Below the pieces are notes generated by a model. The model saw nothing but the letters and a program-made list of their open reading frames with translations, was not told where the DNA came from and made no database searches. From positions 1-54,058 of the forward strand of contig JAJRQY010000115.1 of NCBI GenBank assembly GCA_024280015.1: a stretch of DNA of 54,058 nucleotides. The letters are read 5' to 3'. The position numbers were made by a program, and so were the translations under genes. This document shows, piece after piece, positions 15,648 to 25,141 of the stretch (the first letter of the stretch is position 1; every line of letters starts with the position of its first letter). The DNA is from Actinomycetes bacterium (GTDB taxonomy: Bacteria; Actinomycetota; Acidimicrobiia; Acidimicrobiales; SZUA-35).

Positions 15648-16961
15648 ATGATCGGACTATCAGCACTCCTTGCACGCTCAACCCGAGCAAACAAACAGGA
15701 TCAAAACGCCAACCTCGAATTGATCTCTCACGTCGTTCGTCGCCTGGGAATGGGTGCCAACGTCGATCTGGTCGCCGAAGCTAGCACCGTGGAGGAGGCA
15801 ATCGACCGCTGCCTCGTCCCCGCCGTAACCGCCGACCCGCCAGACATCACCATTCCCCGCAGCTGGGACACCGCCTACGAAGATGACTACGCCCCGGTAC
15901 CGGCTGTTACCGCATGGTGGATCCAGCAGATGGCTGAGGCCCGGTCGCCCATTCAGGAACGACTCACCTGGTTCTGGCACGACCATTTCTCCATGACGGC
16001 GGACAAGGTAGACGTTGGTTGGGTGGTGTGGCGACATTTGGAAGGCTTGCGAGCCAACGCCACCGGCAACTTCCGCGACCTGCTGCGCCACGTCTCCCAT
16101 AGCTCAGCCATGCTGGTCTACCTCGACGGCGAGGGCAATACCGCCTGGGACCTCAACGAAAACTTCGGGCGAGAAGTACTGGAGCTCTACACCCTTGGCG
16201 TTGGGAACTACAGCCAAGACGACGTCATCGCTGCTGCCCGTTCCTGCACCGGATACCGACCAAACTTCCCAATGGAAGACACCGGCGAAGGCTTTGAAGA
16301 TGAAAGCATCGAGGGCTGGTCGCCGAAGTTTTTCGAAGACGATTTCGACCAGGGGCGACGAACCCTGCTGGGACAGACCGGTGTCTTCACCATGGATGAG
16401 GCCCTGGACATCATGCTGGAGCATCCGGCAACAGGACGCTTCATCGCCGCCAAGCTCTACCGAGAACTGGTCGGTCTCGAACCCGACGAGGAAACGATCG
16501 ATCGCCTCGGTGAACTGTTTGCCTCCGACTATGAGATCATGCCTCTGGTCCAAGCCATTGTCGCCGACCCGGCCTTCACCAGTCCCGAAGCAGTTCGTTC
16601 CAAGGTCAGAACTCCACTAGAGAAGTTCGTCACAATCCAGCAGTCCTATCCGCCAGAAGAGGATTGGGATATTTGGGACTACAACTGGGCGACGGGTAAG
16701 GCCGGCTATGGCCCCTTCCGGGCACCCAACCCAGCCGGATACAAAAAGGGGACCGTGTTACTCGGCCCCGGCACCTTGTCCAGTTCATTTGTCTTCTTGG
16801 GACTAGTGGCGGAGTATCCGCCCGATCTCACCGCACAGGAGCAGTTCGCCCGGCTTGGTCTCTTTGACGTCTCGGAGCGCTCACTCGACGTGGTTTCCTC
16901 AGCCCCCGAAGGTCAAGGCTTGGCCTTGGCCTATGGATCACCGGAGTTCTTGCTGACATGA
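15648..16961 (+). CDS. DUF1800 family protein
   Basis: Protein of 437 residues of the DUF1800 family (RRLGMGANVD near the start, WFWHDHF, NFREVLRHVS-like, ENFGREVLELYTLG, FEDDFDQGRRTLLG). DUF1800 proteins regularly occur next to DUF1501 proteins, as here, where the two genes overlap by 4 bp. No signal peptide is obvious in this copy. The molecular function is not established; export or surface processing of a partner has been suggested for such pairs, but nothing here proves it. Confidence 0.88.
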   Translation: MIGLSALLARSTRANKQDQNANLELISHVVRRLGMGANVDLVAEASTVEEAIDRCLVPAVTADPPDITIPRSWDTAYEDDYAPVPAVTAWWIQQMAEARSPIQERLTWFWHDHFSMTADKVDVGWVVWRHLEGLRANATGNFRDLLRHVSHSSAMLVYLDGEGNTAWDLNENFGREVLELYTLGVGNYSQDDVIAAARSCTGYRPNFPMEDTGEGFEDESIEGWSPKFFEDDFDQGRRTLLGQTGVFTMDEALDIMLEHPATGRFIAAKLYRELVGLEPDEETIDRLGELFASDYEIMPLVQAIVADPAFTSPEAVRSKVRTPLEKFVTIQQSYPPEEDWDIWDYNWATGKAGYGPFRAPNPAGYKKGTVLLGPGTLSSSFVFLGLVAEYPPDLTAQEQFARLGLFDVSERSLDVVSSAPEGQGLALAYGSPEFLLT

Positions 16962-18298
16962 ACAATCCAAACAAGCTCATTCTTCCTCCAGCCATTTCCA
17001 CAAACCCTCCCACAGCCATGACTGCTCACAACCGTCGACAATTCCTGGTTGGTTTGGGTTCAATTGCTTTGACTGCAGCCTGTTCCGGCACGCGAGTCGC
17101 GAACTCCTCAGGGGCAACGGCTCCAGGTCCAACAACAACTTCACCAGTGACAACCACCCGGGTAAGTGCCGCTGCCAACTCCGCTCAGCGAACCTTGGTT
17201 GTTGTCGAACTCGCCGGTGGGAACGACTCCCTTTCCACTGTTATTCCCCACGCCAATGGTCGCTACTACGACCTTCGACCAACATTGGCTATCGAGGATT
17301 CTCTTGACCTCGACGGCGAGATCGGACTCCACCCAGCTCTCGGTGAACTGTCCAAGATGTATGAGCAAGGCCAGATGGCGATCGTGGAAGGAGTCGGTAC
17401 ACCTGGGGCCGACCTCTCCCATTTCGTCCAGATTCAGCGGTGGTGGGATGGGACCGATCAAGCCGTTCGCACCGGCTGGCTTGGCCGCTACTTGGATGGG
17501 ACCGTTGGATACGACGAGCTTCTAGCCGGCATCTCCATTGGTCCAGGCCCAAACCCGGCCCTGGCAGGCGACGCATCCTTCGCCGTTAACATCACCAATG
17601 CCACCGACATCGGTACTGGCTTGCCTTGGTGGGTCGAAGACGAATCGAGCTTCATGGACAATTGGTCCTCATTCGCCCCTGCTGGCGTTGATGTTGCCGA
17701 CCTCTCCAATCTTGAGCGTTCAATCCAGTCGACCGTGCAATCCCAACAAGAGTTAGCTCAGCGGCTCCAGCCACTGAGGAAGGAGATCGAGGACGGCCTG
17801 GTGCCCGAAGACGAAGCAGAGTCGATGACCGGCCAGCTTCGCATCGCCGCTCACCTTATTGCTTCGGGCCTTGGACCCAAGGTCATCATGGTCCATGGCA
17901 ATACCAACTTCGATACCCACGAAAACCAGAAAGAAAGCCACGATCAAATGATGGTGGATCTCAATGGTGGCATGGTTGCCTTCAACGAAACTCTGGCTAA
18001 AGCGGGGATGGCAGACCGGGGCATCGTCATGACGACGTCAGAGTTTGGTCGCCGGGTCAAGGACAACAATGGCGGCACCGACCATGGAGCTGGCTCCAGC
18101 CACTTCCTGCTCGGAGCCAATGTGGCTGGCGGTCGATACGGTGAACCTCAAAGCCTCGATGAGCTGGACGAGAACGGCAACCTGCGCTGGTCGGTGAATC
18201 ACCGATCCCTCTATGCCACCGTTCTGCAGGACTGGCTCGGCGTCGACCCGGTCGACATTCTCCATGACGACTATCCAGTGCTCCCGCTGTTTGGCTGA
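16958..18298 (+). CDS. DUF1501 family Tat-exported protein
   Basis: Protein of 446 residues of the DUF1501 (sulfatase-like) family. A twin-arginine signal NRRQFLVGL (25-33) followed by LTAAC suggests Tat export and possibly a lipid anchor. Family segments are VVVELAGGNDSLSTVIP, LHPALGELSKMYEQGQMAIVEGVG, SHF near 150, and the C-terminal TTSEFGRRVKDNNGGTDHGAGSSHFLLG. The ATG used overlaps the DUF1800 stop; an internal ATG at 17018 would leave the Tat motif nearer the N-terminus and is also possible. Function is unknown beyond the pairing with DUF1800. Confidence 0.88.
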   Translation: MNNPNKLILPPAISTNPPTAMTAHNRRQFLVGLGSIALTAACSGTRVANSSGATAPGPTTTSPVTTTRVSAAANSAQRTLVVVELAGGNDSLSTVIPHANGRYYDLRPTLAIEDSLDLDGEIGLHPALGELSKMYEQGQMAIVEGVGTPGADLSHFVQIQRWWDGTDQAVRTGWLGRYLDGTVGYDELLAGISIGPGPNPALAGDASFAVNITNATDIGTGLPWWVEDESSFMDNWSSFAPAGVDVADLSNLERSIQSTVQSQQELAQRLQPLRKEIEDGLVPEDEAESMTGQLRIAAHLIASGLGPKVIMVHGNTNFDTHENQKESHDQMMVDLNGGMVAFNETLAKAGMADRGIVMTTSEFGRRVKDNNGGTDHGAGSSHFLLGANVAGGRYGEPQSLDELDENGNLRWSVNHRSLYATVLQDWLGVDPVDILHDDYPVLPLFG

Positions 18299-18395
18299 CC
18301 CAATCTGGACAACGTAGGATCTCTAATAGTCTCTCGTCGGCTGACGAAGCTGTCTTCAATGCGAGCGCCGTCGTCAGCACACCTCGGGAGAAGTC

Positions 18396-18776
18396 ATGTC
18401 AGTTGAAGATCAGATCACCAAGGCAATTGGAGCCCACGGACAATGGAAGTTCCGTCTGATCGATGCCATCGGGAAGGGAACCAGCGAGTTCGATCCCGAG
18501 AACGTCAAGTTCGACAACAAGTGCGAATTCGGTCAGTGGCTTCACCAAGGCATGAGTGCCGACGACCGAAATAACCGTCACTATGCGACCATCGTGGAGA
18601 TGCACGCGGCGTTTCACAAAATTGCCGCCACCATTCTTCGTGAGGCAACTACCGGTAACACCAGTGAAGCCAAGCGCCTTATTGACCGCGGTTCGGAATA
18701 CTCCGATCTGTCAACGGAGATGACGCTCGCACTGATGGCGTGGAAGAAAGAACTCAGCAGTCGCGTCGCCGCCTGA
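18396..18776 (+). CDS. Free-standing CZB zinc-binding domain protein (copy 2)
   Basis: Protein of 126 residues, paralogous to the CZB protein at 15142. Conserved ligands are His14 (GAHGQWK), Cys43 (NKCEFGQWL), His70 and His74 (MHAAFH), and both end with a SEYSDLS/SEYSEVS-ELTLAL-W-KE helix. The pair flanks the DUF1800/DUF1501 genes. Preceded by TCGGGAGAAGTC about 7 nt before the ATG. Retention of all ligands in both copies argues for zinc binding; the partner is not known. Confidence 0.85.
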   Translation: MSVEDQITKAIGAHGQWKFRLIDAIGKGTSEFDPENVKFDNKCEFGQWLHQGMSADDRNNRHYATIVEMHAAFHKIAATILREATTGNTSEAKRLIDRGSEYSDLSTEMTLALMAWKKELSSRVAA

Positions 18777-18856
18777 TCGGTCAACAACGGAGTCGAACGC
18801 TCAGCACGCCAAGACGGTCAGCCAGATACTCAGGGTTCACTATTCAGCTGATGCCC

Positions 18857-19267
18857 CTAGGCCGCAGCGATGACCGCAATCTCCATCTTCCAAGCGTCCT
18901 GGGCTAGTTCGGGAACGATCAGCAAGGTCGATGCCACCAACCTTCCTCCCAAAGCTTGGTCGCGTACCGCCATGACTGGACCCAGATCTAGACCAGGAAC
19001 CACATAGGTGGTGACCGACACAATGTGTTCGACAGACATGTCAGCCTCGCAAAGCATGGCGGCGATGTTGGCCCAGATTGTTTCAGCCTGTGCGGTCAGA
19101 TCGGCTGGGACCAGTCCGTCAGACTGGACAGGCACGACTCCGGACGTGTGCAACCAACGTGTCGCCCCGGTTGTGAGCACAGCATGGGCATAGTTCGCCG
19201 CGGGTGCAGCAATGTCATGAGGCGCAATGGCTCGGGAAACGACCTTTTGCGAAGCAGACTCGCTCAT
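18857..19267 (-). CDS. RidA family protein
   Basis: Protein of 136 residues of the RidA/YjgF family, whose members hydrolyse reactive enamines and imines from PLP enzymes. The typical outline is visible: WLHTSGVVPVQSDG near 40, DLTAQAETIWANIAAML in the middle and VSVTTYVV-PVMAVRDQALG toward the end. The canonical C-terminal IE(I/V)-A segment appears as MEIAVIA. The active-site Arg expected in R-P-A/V near residue 105 is not obvious (the segment reads GRLVASTLL), so it may belong to a non-deaminase subgroup. Confidence 0.82.
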   Translation of the reverse strand: MSESASQKVVSRAIAPHDIAAPAANYAHAVLTTGATRWLHTSGVVPVQSDGLVPADLTAQAETIWANIAAMLCEADMSVEHIVSVTTYVVPGLDLGPVMAVRDQALGGRLVASTLLIVPELAQDAWKMEIAVIAAA

Positions 19268-19275
19268 CCAGCTAC

Positions 19276-20325
19276 CTAACGACCCGGACGGTGAGATCGA
19301 TGCTTCATCCCTCGTGGAGGAGGAGGTGAGTCGCTGGTTTTTGTCGACTTGGTGTCCAGAAGTTTGGCGGCGGAACGCAGATCGTCAGACGTGATCATGG
19401 CCACCGTTCGAGCATCGAGGCTGGTGACATGGGTATCAGTTGACAAACGCATCGCTTGACGGCTCAACGCCTGTTCAAAAAGGTTTCGGGCGTAACGCGC
19501 GTTGCCGAAGGAGTCGTGCCGTACGACCTTCTTGAAGACCTCTCGCAAGGTGTCATCAGCACCGACGCTGAGGAGGTAGTCCGCGTCGTCAACCATCTTC
19601 TCGGTGATGGTGACCAGTTCGTCTGAGCTGTAGTCCGGGAACGGGATTTCGCGTGCAAATCGAGAACGCAAACCCGGATTCGAACTCAGGAAGGCTTCCA
19701 TCAGTTTTGGGTATCCGGCGACGATGACGACCAGGCGATCCCGATGATCTTCCATCCGCTTGATCAGCGTTTCAACCGCCTCAGAACCAAAGTCGTTGGT
19801 CGGCAAATTGCCCGATGGTGACAGGGCATAGGCCTCATCAATGAAGAGGACACCGTGCAGAGCAGCCTTCACCGCCTTGTTGGTCTTTCCCGCGGTATGG
19901 CCAACATATTGGCCAACCAAACCAGCCCGATCGACCTCAACCAGATGCCCCTTAGCCAGGAGACCAAGGGAGCCGTACATCTCGGCGAGGAGACGGGCGA
20001 CGGTGGTCTTTCCGGTACCAGGGTTACCCAAGAACACCAGATGTTGACTGCTGGTCACATCCGATAAGCCATGCTCCTTGCGGCGGGCTTGTACCTGCAG
20101 GAAAGCGATCTGGGAACGAACCTGCTCCTTTACTGACTCAAGGCCAACCAAGGAATCCAGCTCGGCCTGGATCTCCTCCAGCGACCGAGGTTGTTTCTTC
20201 TTTGCCTTAGGCAAGGTGTTGGCCAGATGAGGCAAGCGATTCTCGATCGTGGTCTCTGCGGTTCGGCGCGCCTGCTCTCCAGCTTGTTTCAGCCTGTTCG
20301 TGAGTTTCTTGGGCGGTCGAACCAT
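19276..20325 (-). CDS. CbxX/CfqX-type AAA+ ATPase
   Basis: AAA+ ATPase of 349 residues. Walker A GNPGTGKT (100-107), Walker [10 protein letters not shown] near 155, sensor and Arg-finger region NPGLRSRF, and C-terminal lid with [16 protein letters not shown] basic N-terminal 45 residues precede the [16 protein letters not shown] linker. The family includes Rubisco activase CbxX and the C-terminal half of ESX EccA; neither Rubisco nor ESX genes are present, so the remodelled partner is unknown. It is followed by a RidA gene 8 bp downstream. Confidence 0.85.
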   Translation of the reverse strand: MVRPPKKLTNRLKQAGEQARRTAETTIENRLPHLANTLPKAKKKQPRSLEEIQAELDSLVGLESVKEQVRSQIAFLQVQARRKEHGLSDVTSSQHLVFLGNPGTGKTTVARLLAEMYGSLGLLAKGHLVEVDRAGLVGQYVGHTAGKTNKAVKAALHGVLFIDEAYALSPSGNLPTNDFGSEAVETLIKRMEDHRDRLVVIVAGYPKLMEAFLSSNPGLRSRFAREIPFPDYSSDELVTITEKMVDDADYLLSVGADDTLREVFKKVVRHDSFGNARYARNLFEQALSRQAMRLSTDTHVTSLDARTVAMITSDDLRSAAKLLDTKSTKTSDSPPPPRGMKHRSHRPGR

Positions 20326-20382
20326 GCCGCGACGCTAGCGGCCACAACACCGAGATCCAGCCAGAGGTGACGGAGATATCTG

Positions 20383-21393
20383 CTAGAGATAGAACCCCGG
20401 GCCCATGGCCAGGGTTGGGGCTCCTGCCTTGGCCGCCATCAAGGCCAACCAATCATGAGCAATGGTGGCGGCGGCGATGGCGGTGATCTCCGCCTGGTCA
20501 TAGGCCGGTGCTACTTCAACCAGGTCCATTCCCACAAAATCTAGGTCACCGAGACCCCGCAGAATGCCGAGGGCCACGGACGAACTCAGCCCGCCAGGCA
20601 CCGGTGTTCCCGTTCCAGGAGCAAAGGCTGGATCCAAGCAATCAATGTCAAAGGTCAGGTAGGCCTTGGATTCTCCGACGACCTCCAGGGCTTTGGCCAC
20701 AGTGACTTCGATGCCGTTTCGCTGAACCCATGGGGCGGTCAGAATCGTAAATCCATGGGCATCATCGTTGGCCGTTCGGATTCCGATCTGGACCGAGCGG
20801 GCGGGGTCGATGAGGCCTTCCCGGGCTGCCCGCAGAAACATCGACCCGTGGTCCAGACGTTCTCCGTCATCTGGCCAGGTGTCGCTGTGGGCATCAAAGT
20901 GGACAAGGGCCAGAGGGCCGTGTTTCTTGGCGTGAGCACGAAGCAAGGGATAGGAGACAAAGTGGTCGCCACCAAAGGTAAGCATCTTGGCCCCGGACGC
21001 CAAGATGGTGTCGGCGTGAGCTTCTACCGCCTCGACCACATTCTGGGGGAATCCAGAGTCCAGGTAGCAGTCGCCGTAGTCCACCACCTTGAGATGGTCG
21101 AACACGCTGAAACCGTGCGGAAACGAGTCCAGTTCGGCCACCTGCGTCGAAGCAGCCCGAATGGCTCGAGGACCAAGCCGGGCACCTGCTCGATTGGTTG
21201 TAGCCGAGTCGAAGGGAATGCCAGACACGGCGATATCAACCTGATGAAGATCTCGGGTATAGCGCCTGCGCATGAACGAAAGAGCACCGGCAAAGGTCAT
21301 CTCACCCCAGCTTCCGTCGTCAGAGTCGCTGCGGAAGGCAAAGTCACCCTTGTTCGGATCGCTCGGTTGATCCCGCTGGTCGTTCGTATCCAT
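20383..21393 (-). CDS. speB: Agmatinase/arginase family ureohydrolase
   Basis: Ureohydrolase of 336 residues, probably releasing urea from agmatine to make putrescine. The binuclear manganese ligands are in GGDH (141-144), FDAHSD (166-171) and DIDCLDPAFAPG near 248. An N-terminal GIPFD-ATTNRAGARLGPRAIR matches agmatinase-type enzymes. The extended N-terminus (about 45 residues) and GSMF contact loop leave open guanidinobutyrase or related guanidino substrates. It lies a few kilobases from the polyamine operons, which fits putrescine supply, but it is a separate transcription unit. Confidence 0.82.
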   Translation of the reverse strand: MDTNDQRDQPSDPNKGDFAFRSDSDDGSWGEMTFAGALSFMRRRYTRDLHQVDIAVSGIPFDSATTNRAGARLGPRAIRAASTQVAELDSFPHGFSVFDHLKVVDYGDCYLDSGFPQNVVEAVEAHADTILASGAKMLTFGGDHFVSYPLLRAHAKKHGPLALVHFDAHSDTWPDDGERLDHGSMFLRAAREGLIDPARSVQIGIRTANDDAHGFTILTAPWVQRNGIEVTVAKALEVVGESKAYLTFDIDCLDPAFAPGTGTPVPGGLSSSVALGILRGLGDLDFVGMDLVEVAPAYDQAEITAIAAATIAHDWLALMAAKAGAPTLAMGPGFYL

Positions 21394-21437
21394 GGCCGGC
21401 AGTCTAGAGAGAAGACGTGCCGGCCAACAGCCGCACC

Positions 21438-22793
21438 TCAGCAGGTCTGGTATCGGTAGCCGCTTTCACCAGGCCGAGACACATTCACATCTCGACGAAC
21501 CACCGAGGAGACTGCCCCAATAGCGTCACAGGCACCCGTTAAACCAGTGGAGTTGTACTCGATGGCAATCACCTGACTACCAAAGACGGAGCTGTAGCTA
21601 CCACATTCTCCGTAACGACCACATTCTTCGGCGATGGCAAAGTCGAAGCCAACAAGGTTGAGTGAATTGTTTGAGCCGAGCTGGGGCGTGTTCTTCTGAG
21701 CAACAGCCATGCCAAGACCATGGGCATGGTCGGTGATTAACTCGGCGTAGGCAATGGCCTCCGCTTTTCCAAAGGGCACCTGGTTCGCAAGTGGTGTTCC
21801 ATCGAAACGCGTCCAGGAGTCCAGATTGTCAAACTCAACGGCGTCGAACCCTTTGGCTGAACAGGTTGAGACCATCCCGGCAATGTGCGCAGCAGCCTGA
21901 GTTCGCTTAGATGATGAACTCAGGTCGACCAGATACTCGCCGCCCCAGTTTGGGTCATCCCCAAGCTCGTTGAGGAGCAAATGCTGTGGCCAGTTCGACT
22001 TCTCATCCGGTCGATTGACAGCTGACTCGTCGGGCTGGGTTTGAAAGGCATTCACATAGCAGATGTTGTAGGCACCAGAAGCTGCCGATCCTTCGAACCA
22101 ATCTCGAGAAACGACGCTTACGCCACTCGGCAGCGAGTAGTCGCCACCAATCTGATAGTCAAACCCGGCACCGGCAGGAGGCAGGGTCCATTCTCCCGTG
22201 GGGCCCGAGCCTGGATCGGTATCGGTAAACACACCGACGGTCAGCAGATCCAACTGGCTGACGTCATTGTCATTGGACGAGAACCAACGCAGCCGCACCC
22301 GACCATCGTTTCGACGATAGTCCTCTGGGGGATCAAGCTCGATGGTGGTCTCGGTCCACCTCCAAGTGGGAACGTCTCGATTGGCATAGACCGTCTCCCA
22401 GCGATTCGTTCGGACATTCCGGGCAGCAAGCTTCCATTGATTCTCGCCGTACTCCGGACCCCGATAGTTCAAGCCGATCTCGATCCATTGATTGTCAGCG
22501 ACCTCAGGGATAGTGAAGTTGAAGCGAGAATCATGACGAGAACCATCGGGTTCGAACTCGACGTACTTGGACCAATCATCATTGTTGCCTGACTGGTCAG
22601 CAACAGCCAAGGCCGAGGCGGACTGGCCGCCACCGATCGAACCTTGATAAATCTGATGCCAAGCAAGTTGGGCACCAGCCAGGGAGGCTGACCCGCCAAC
22701 CAATGCCATCGCCAGAAGCACAGCAAAACTCATTCGCAAGCGAGAAAAGGGAGAAGTCTTTGGCGACGGATGGTTCCAAGAATTCTGTCTCAT
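21438..22793 (-). CDS. Secreted GH114-like glycosidase with N-terminal beta domain
   Basis: Secreted protein of 451 residues. Signal peptide 1-41 (hydrophobic FAVLLAMALVGGSASLAGA). An N-terminal beta-rich module (about 45-195) is followed by a TIM-barrel-like domain (about 205-430) typical of the GH114/TM1410 family, which contains endo-alpha-1,4-polygalactosaminidase: FDYQIGGDY, YNICYVNAFQTQPDE, FDAVEFDNLDSW and FDFAIAEECGRYGEC. Acidic residues in VEFDN and AEECG are candidate catalytic groups. It follows the histidine kinase gene by 48 bp on the same strand and may be co-transcribed with that two-component system. The natural polymer is unknown. Confidence 0.8.
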   Translation of the reverse strand: MRQNSWNHPSPKTSPFSRLRMSFAVLLAMALVGGSASLAGAQLAWHQIYQGSIGGGQSASALAVADQSGNNDDWSKYVEFEPDGSRHDSRFNFTIPEVADNQWIEIGLNYRGPEYGENQWKLAARNVRTNRWETVYANRDVPTWRWTETTIELDPPEDYRRNDGRVRLRWFSSNDNDVSQLDLLTVGVFTDTDPGSGPTGEWTLPPAGAGFDYQIGGDYSLPSGVSVVSRDWFEGSAASGAYNICYVNAFQTQPDESAVNRPDEKSNWPQHLLLNELGDDPNWGGEYLVDLSSSSKRTQAAAHIAGMVSTCSAKGFDAVEFDNLDSWTRFDGTPLANQVPFGKAEAIAYAELITDHAHGLGMAVAQKNTPQLGSNNSLNLVGFDFAIAEECGRYGECGSYSSVFGSQVIAIEYNSTGLTGACDAIGAVSSVVRRDVNVSRPGESGYRYQTC

Positions 22794-22841
22794 GCTGGCC
22801 CATAGTAAGAAACCCTTGATGAAGTGAAGCTGAAGGTGCAG

Positions 22842-24101
22842 CTAGGGGAACGTGATCGTCACCTCCGCACCAGGACCATCCGGCCGGTTGCCCACCCTCA
22901 CCGTTCCTCCATGCACCCTGGTTACGGACTGAACCAAAGACAGCCCAAGACCGTAGCCGGTGCTGGCGGCTCCCGAGCCAAAGCGATCAATCGACCCCTT
23001 CATCTCGCTCTCAGAGAAACCAACACCGTGGTCCAATACTCGTATCTGACCAGGCTCAACCACGATCTCGATCGGAGGCTGGCCGTGCTGACGGGCATTG
23101 GCAACCAGGTTCAGCACTGCATTGCGAACGAGGGACGCATCGATGTCAACAACCACGGCCTTTCGAGCCTGAATGTTCACATCCTTAGCATCATCAAACA
23201 TGGATTCGACAAGCTGGTCCAGTCGAACCGGCTCCGTGCGATCAGACCGTCCTCCGCCAGAAGCGTCGAGCCGAGCAAGAACCAACATATTGTCAACCAT
23301 GCCGGCCGCATCATCGAGAATCTCCACGATTCGGTGGAGCGATCGGTCAGGGGTATTGCCCCGAAGGCCGCGTTCGGCTGTGACCCGCAGGGAGGTAAGT
23401 GGTCGGCGGAGTTCGTGAGCGGCGTCGGCGACGAATCGTTCTTGTTGAGCCAGTGCCTTCGCAGCAGGAGCGAGGCTTCGATTGATCACCATCCAGGCAA
23501 CCAAGCCAAGCAGTCCAGCCAGTGCAGCCGAACCAAGCCAAACGACTCTGGCTGTCTGGTCATGAGCGATCGAGCCCGATCTGGCGTTACCGGTTACAAC
23601 GACTGCTCCGGCTATCTCGTCGGTCTCATCGTGGTAGAAAGGCTCGGCCAGGATCTGGACCTCGAATCCTTCACCATCCACAACGGTGAAGGCAACTTGT
23701 TCCTCGGCAATGATCGCCCGCTCAGCAAGGGCTACCAGGTCGAGATCGAACTCTCGCACCCCATGGTCAAAGGCGACCCAGCCGCCGAGTTCTATGGCGA
23801 ACACCTGCGGGCGGCCATTGGTTGCACTGTCATCCACTAGGCCGTCGGTTCGCAGGACGTCCTCTTCGTAGTACAGCAATGATCGAGCAGTGGCAGTCCG
23901 AGTCTCTAGCTCACCGATCACTCGATCAGTTCTGGCTTGCTCGTCAATACGCACCACCAGCCAAGCCAGCGTCGACACCCCAACAACGGTGAGGAAGATG
24001 GAGGTTGCCATCAGCTGGCGGCGAAGTCGTCGCAACCGTGGCGCAAACGACGTTCGTTTGGTGATTGAGGATGAACGTGCGGTCAGAGCACGCTCAGACA
24101 C
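22842..24101 (-). CDS. Two-component sensor histidine kinase
   Basis: Membrane histidine kinase of 419 residues. Membrane helices at about 30-51 and 186-206 enclose a roughly 135-residue extracellular sensor with GETRTATAR-like start. HAMP is short or absent. The HisKA box has phosphoacceptor His229 (DAAHELRRPLTSL), then N (NLVANARQHG) and G boxes (LDHGVGFSESE, GYGLGLSLV). GTG start overlaps the response-regulator stop by 8 bp. Signal not identifiable; a secreted glycosidase gene follows. Confidence 0.92.
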   Translation of the reverse strand: MSERALTARSSSITKRTSFAPRLRRLRRQLMATSIFLTVVGVSTLAWLVVRIDEQARTDRVIGELETRTATARSLLYYEEDVLRTDGLVDDSATNGRPQVFAIELGGWVAFDHGVREFDLDLVALAERAIIAEEQVAFTVVDGEGFEVQILAEPFYHDETDEIAGAVVVTGNARSGSIAHDQTARVVWLGSAALAGLLGLVAWMVINRSLAPAAKALAQQERFVADAAHELRRPLTSLRVTAERGLRGNTPDRSLHRIVEILDDAAGMVDNMLVLARLDASGGGRSDRTEPVRLDQLVESMFDDAKDVNIQARKAVVVDIDASLVRNAVLNLVANARQHGQPPIEIVVEPGQIRVLDHGVGFSESEMKGSIDRFGSGAASTGYGLGLSLVQSVTRVHGGTVRVGNRPDGPGAEVTITFP

Positions 24102-24765
24102 CGGAGATCAGATCCGCTCGATAGCCGGCGCCACGGACCGTCTGGATCAAGGGTGGTTGCCCGAGCTTGCGACGAAGGCTGGCAATATGCACCTCGACGG
24201 TGTTGGACAATGGGTCCGTCCGTTCATCCCAACAGTGCTGGACCAACTCTTCCTTGCTGATGATGACTTCGGGTTGGGAGATCAGCATCTCGAGTACCGC
24301 AAACTCCTTTCCGGTCAACCCCAGCAGGATGCCAGCACGGCGCACTTCTCGTCTTGCACTATCCAGTTCCAAGTCACCAAGCTGGAGAATGGATGGAACG
24401 ACAACGCCTTGTTGCCGGCAAAGTCTCCTGACTCGAACCACCAGTTCGGCCATGGCGAAGGGCTTGACCAGGTAGTCGTCGCCGCCAGCATCAAAACCAG
24501 CAACACGATCATCGACCGCATCCTTCGCCGTCAGGAACAGAGCCGGCGTCAAGACAGATTCCGCTCGCCAACGAGTGAGCTGATCAAGTCCATCACCGTC
24601 CGGGAGGGAGCGATCCAACACCAAGCAGTCATAGGTATTGGCCAAAACAAGCACCTGAGCATCGACAAGGGTCCGCGCGTCATCGACAGCAAAGCCATTG
24701 TCCAGGAACTCCTCGACGACTGCTTGGCGGACGTCATTGTCATCCTCGACCACCAGCACTCGCAT
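24094..24765 (-). CDS. OmpR-family response regulator
   Basis: Response regulator of 223 residues: receiver domain with VEDDND at the start, phosphoacceptor Asp51 (LVLDRSLPDGDG) and LVKPF, then an OmpR/PhoB winged helix (LTGKEFAVLEMLISQP, VEVHIASLRRKLG, TVRGAGYR). I chose ATG 24765 (MRVLVVEDD), the normal family start, over an in-frame GTG at 24795. The divergent region 24796-24940 holds a repeated AAATGTCC/AAATGTGA (24860-24875) and a GAAATG/CATTTC inverted repeat (24859-24882) that could be its binding site. Confidence 0.92.
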   Translation of the reverse strand: MRVLVVEDDNDVRQAVVEEFLDNGFAVDDARTLVDAQVLVLANTYDCLVLDRSLPDGDGLDQLTRWRAESVLTPALFLTAKDAVDDRVAGFDAGGDDYLVKPFAMAELVVRVRRLCRQQGVVVPSILQLGDLELDSARREVRRAGILLGLTGKEFAVLEMLISQPEVIISKEELVQHCWDERTDPLSNTVEVHIASLRRKLGQPPLIQTVRGAGYRADLISGV

Positions 24766-24940
24766 CGCAGAAGGGTAGTCGGCCAGCCATTGCACTGCTT
24801 AACGGTCTCTCTGGGTGTCCAGCCCTTGTCTCCGCGACTTTCGGAGCCACTCAACTTCGAAATGTCCAAATGTGACCATTTCATCGTTGCCGGTGTCATA
24901 CATACTGTGGCCACCCCGGCCCGCTAAAGAGGAGTTAGTC

Positions 24941-25141
24941 GTGAACGAAGCAAATGTGGAGAGAATTGGTCGTTTGGCCGTCGGAGTCGTGTTATTGATT
25001 CTTGGCTTCACCGCCTTGAACGGAATCCTGGCCGTAATTGCCGTCATTGCTGGTCTGATTCTCACCGTGACCGGAGCTGTCGGATGGTGCCCCATCTACT
25101 CCCTTCTCAAAATCGGAACCCGCAAAGTAACTGGCGCGTGA
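24941..25141 (+). CDS. DUF2892 small membrane protein
   Basis: Protein of 66 residues with two hydrophobic segments and the DUF2892 pattern NVERIGRLAVGVVLLILG...VTGAVGWCPIYSLLKI. This domain forms the membrane half of YgaP, where it is fused to a rhodanese; here it stands alone with one Cys in GWCP. GTG start with AGGAG 6 nt upstream. Its stop overlaps the GTG start of a thioredoxin-like gene, so a joint redox or sulfur-handling role is likely but unproven. Confidence 0.85.
   Translation: MNEANVERIGRLAVGVVLLILGFTALNGILAVIAVIAGLILTVTGAVGWCPIYSLLKIGTRKVTGA

Noticed and set aside
19276-20325. Type VII secretion EccA or Rubisco activase
   Set aside because: No ESX components, WXG100 proteins or Rubisco genes in the window; only the AAA+ family can be claimed.
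22824-24927. Long plus-strand open frames opposite the histidine kinase and response regulator
   Set aside because: They are antisense shadows of well-defined two-component genes and show no recognisable domain.
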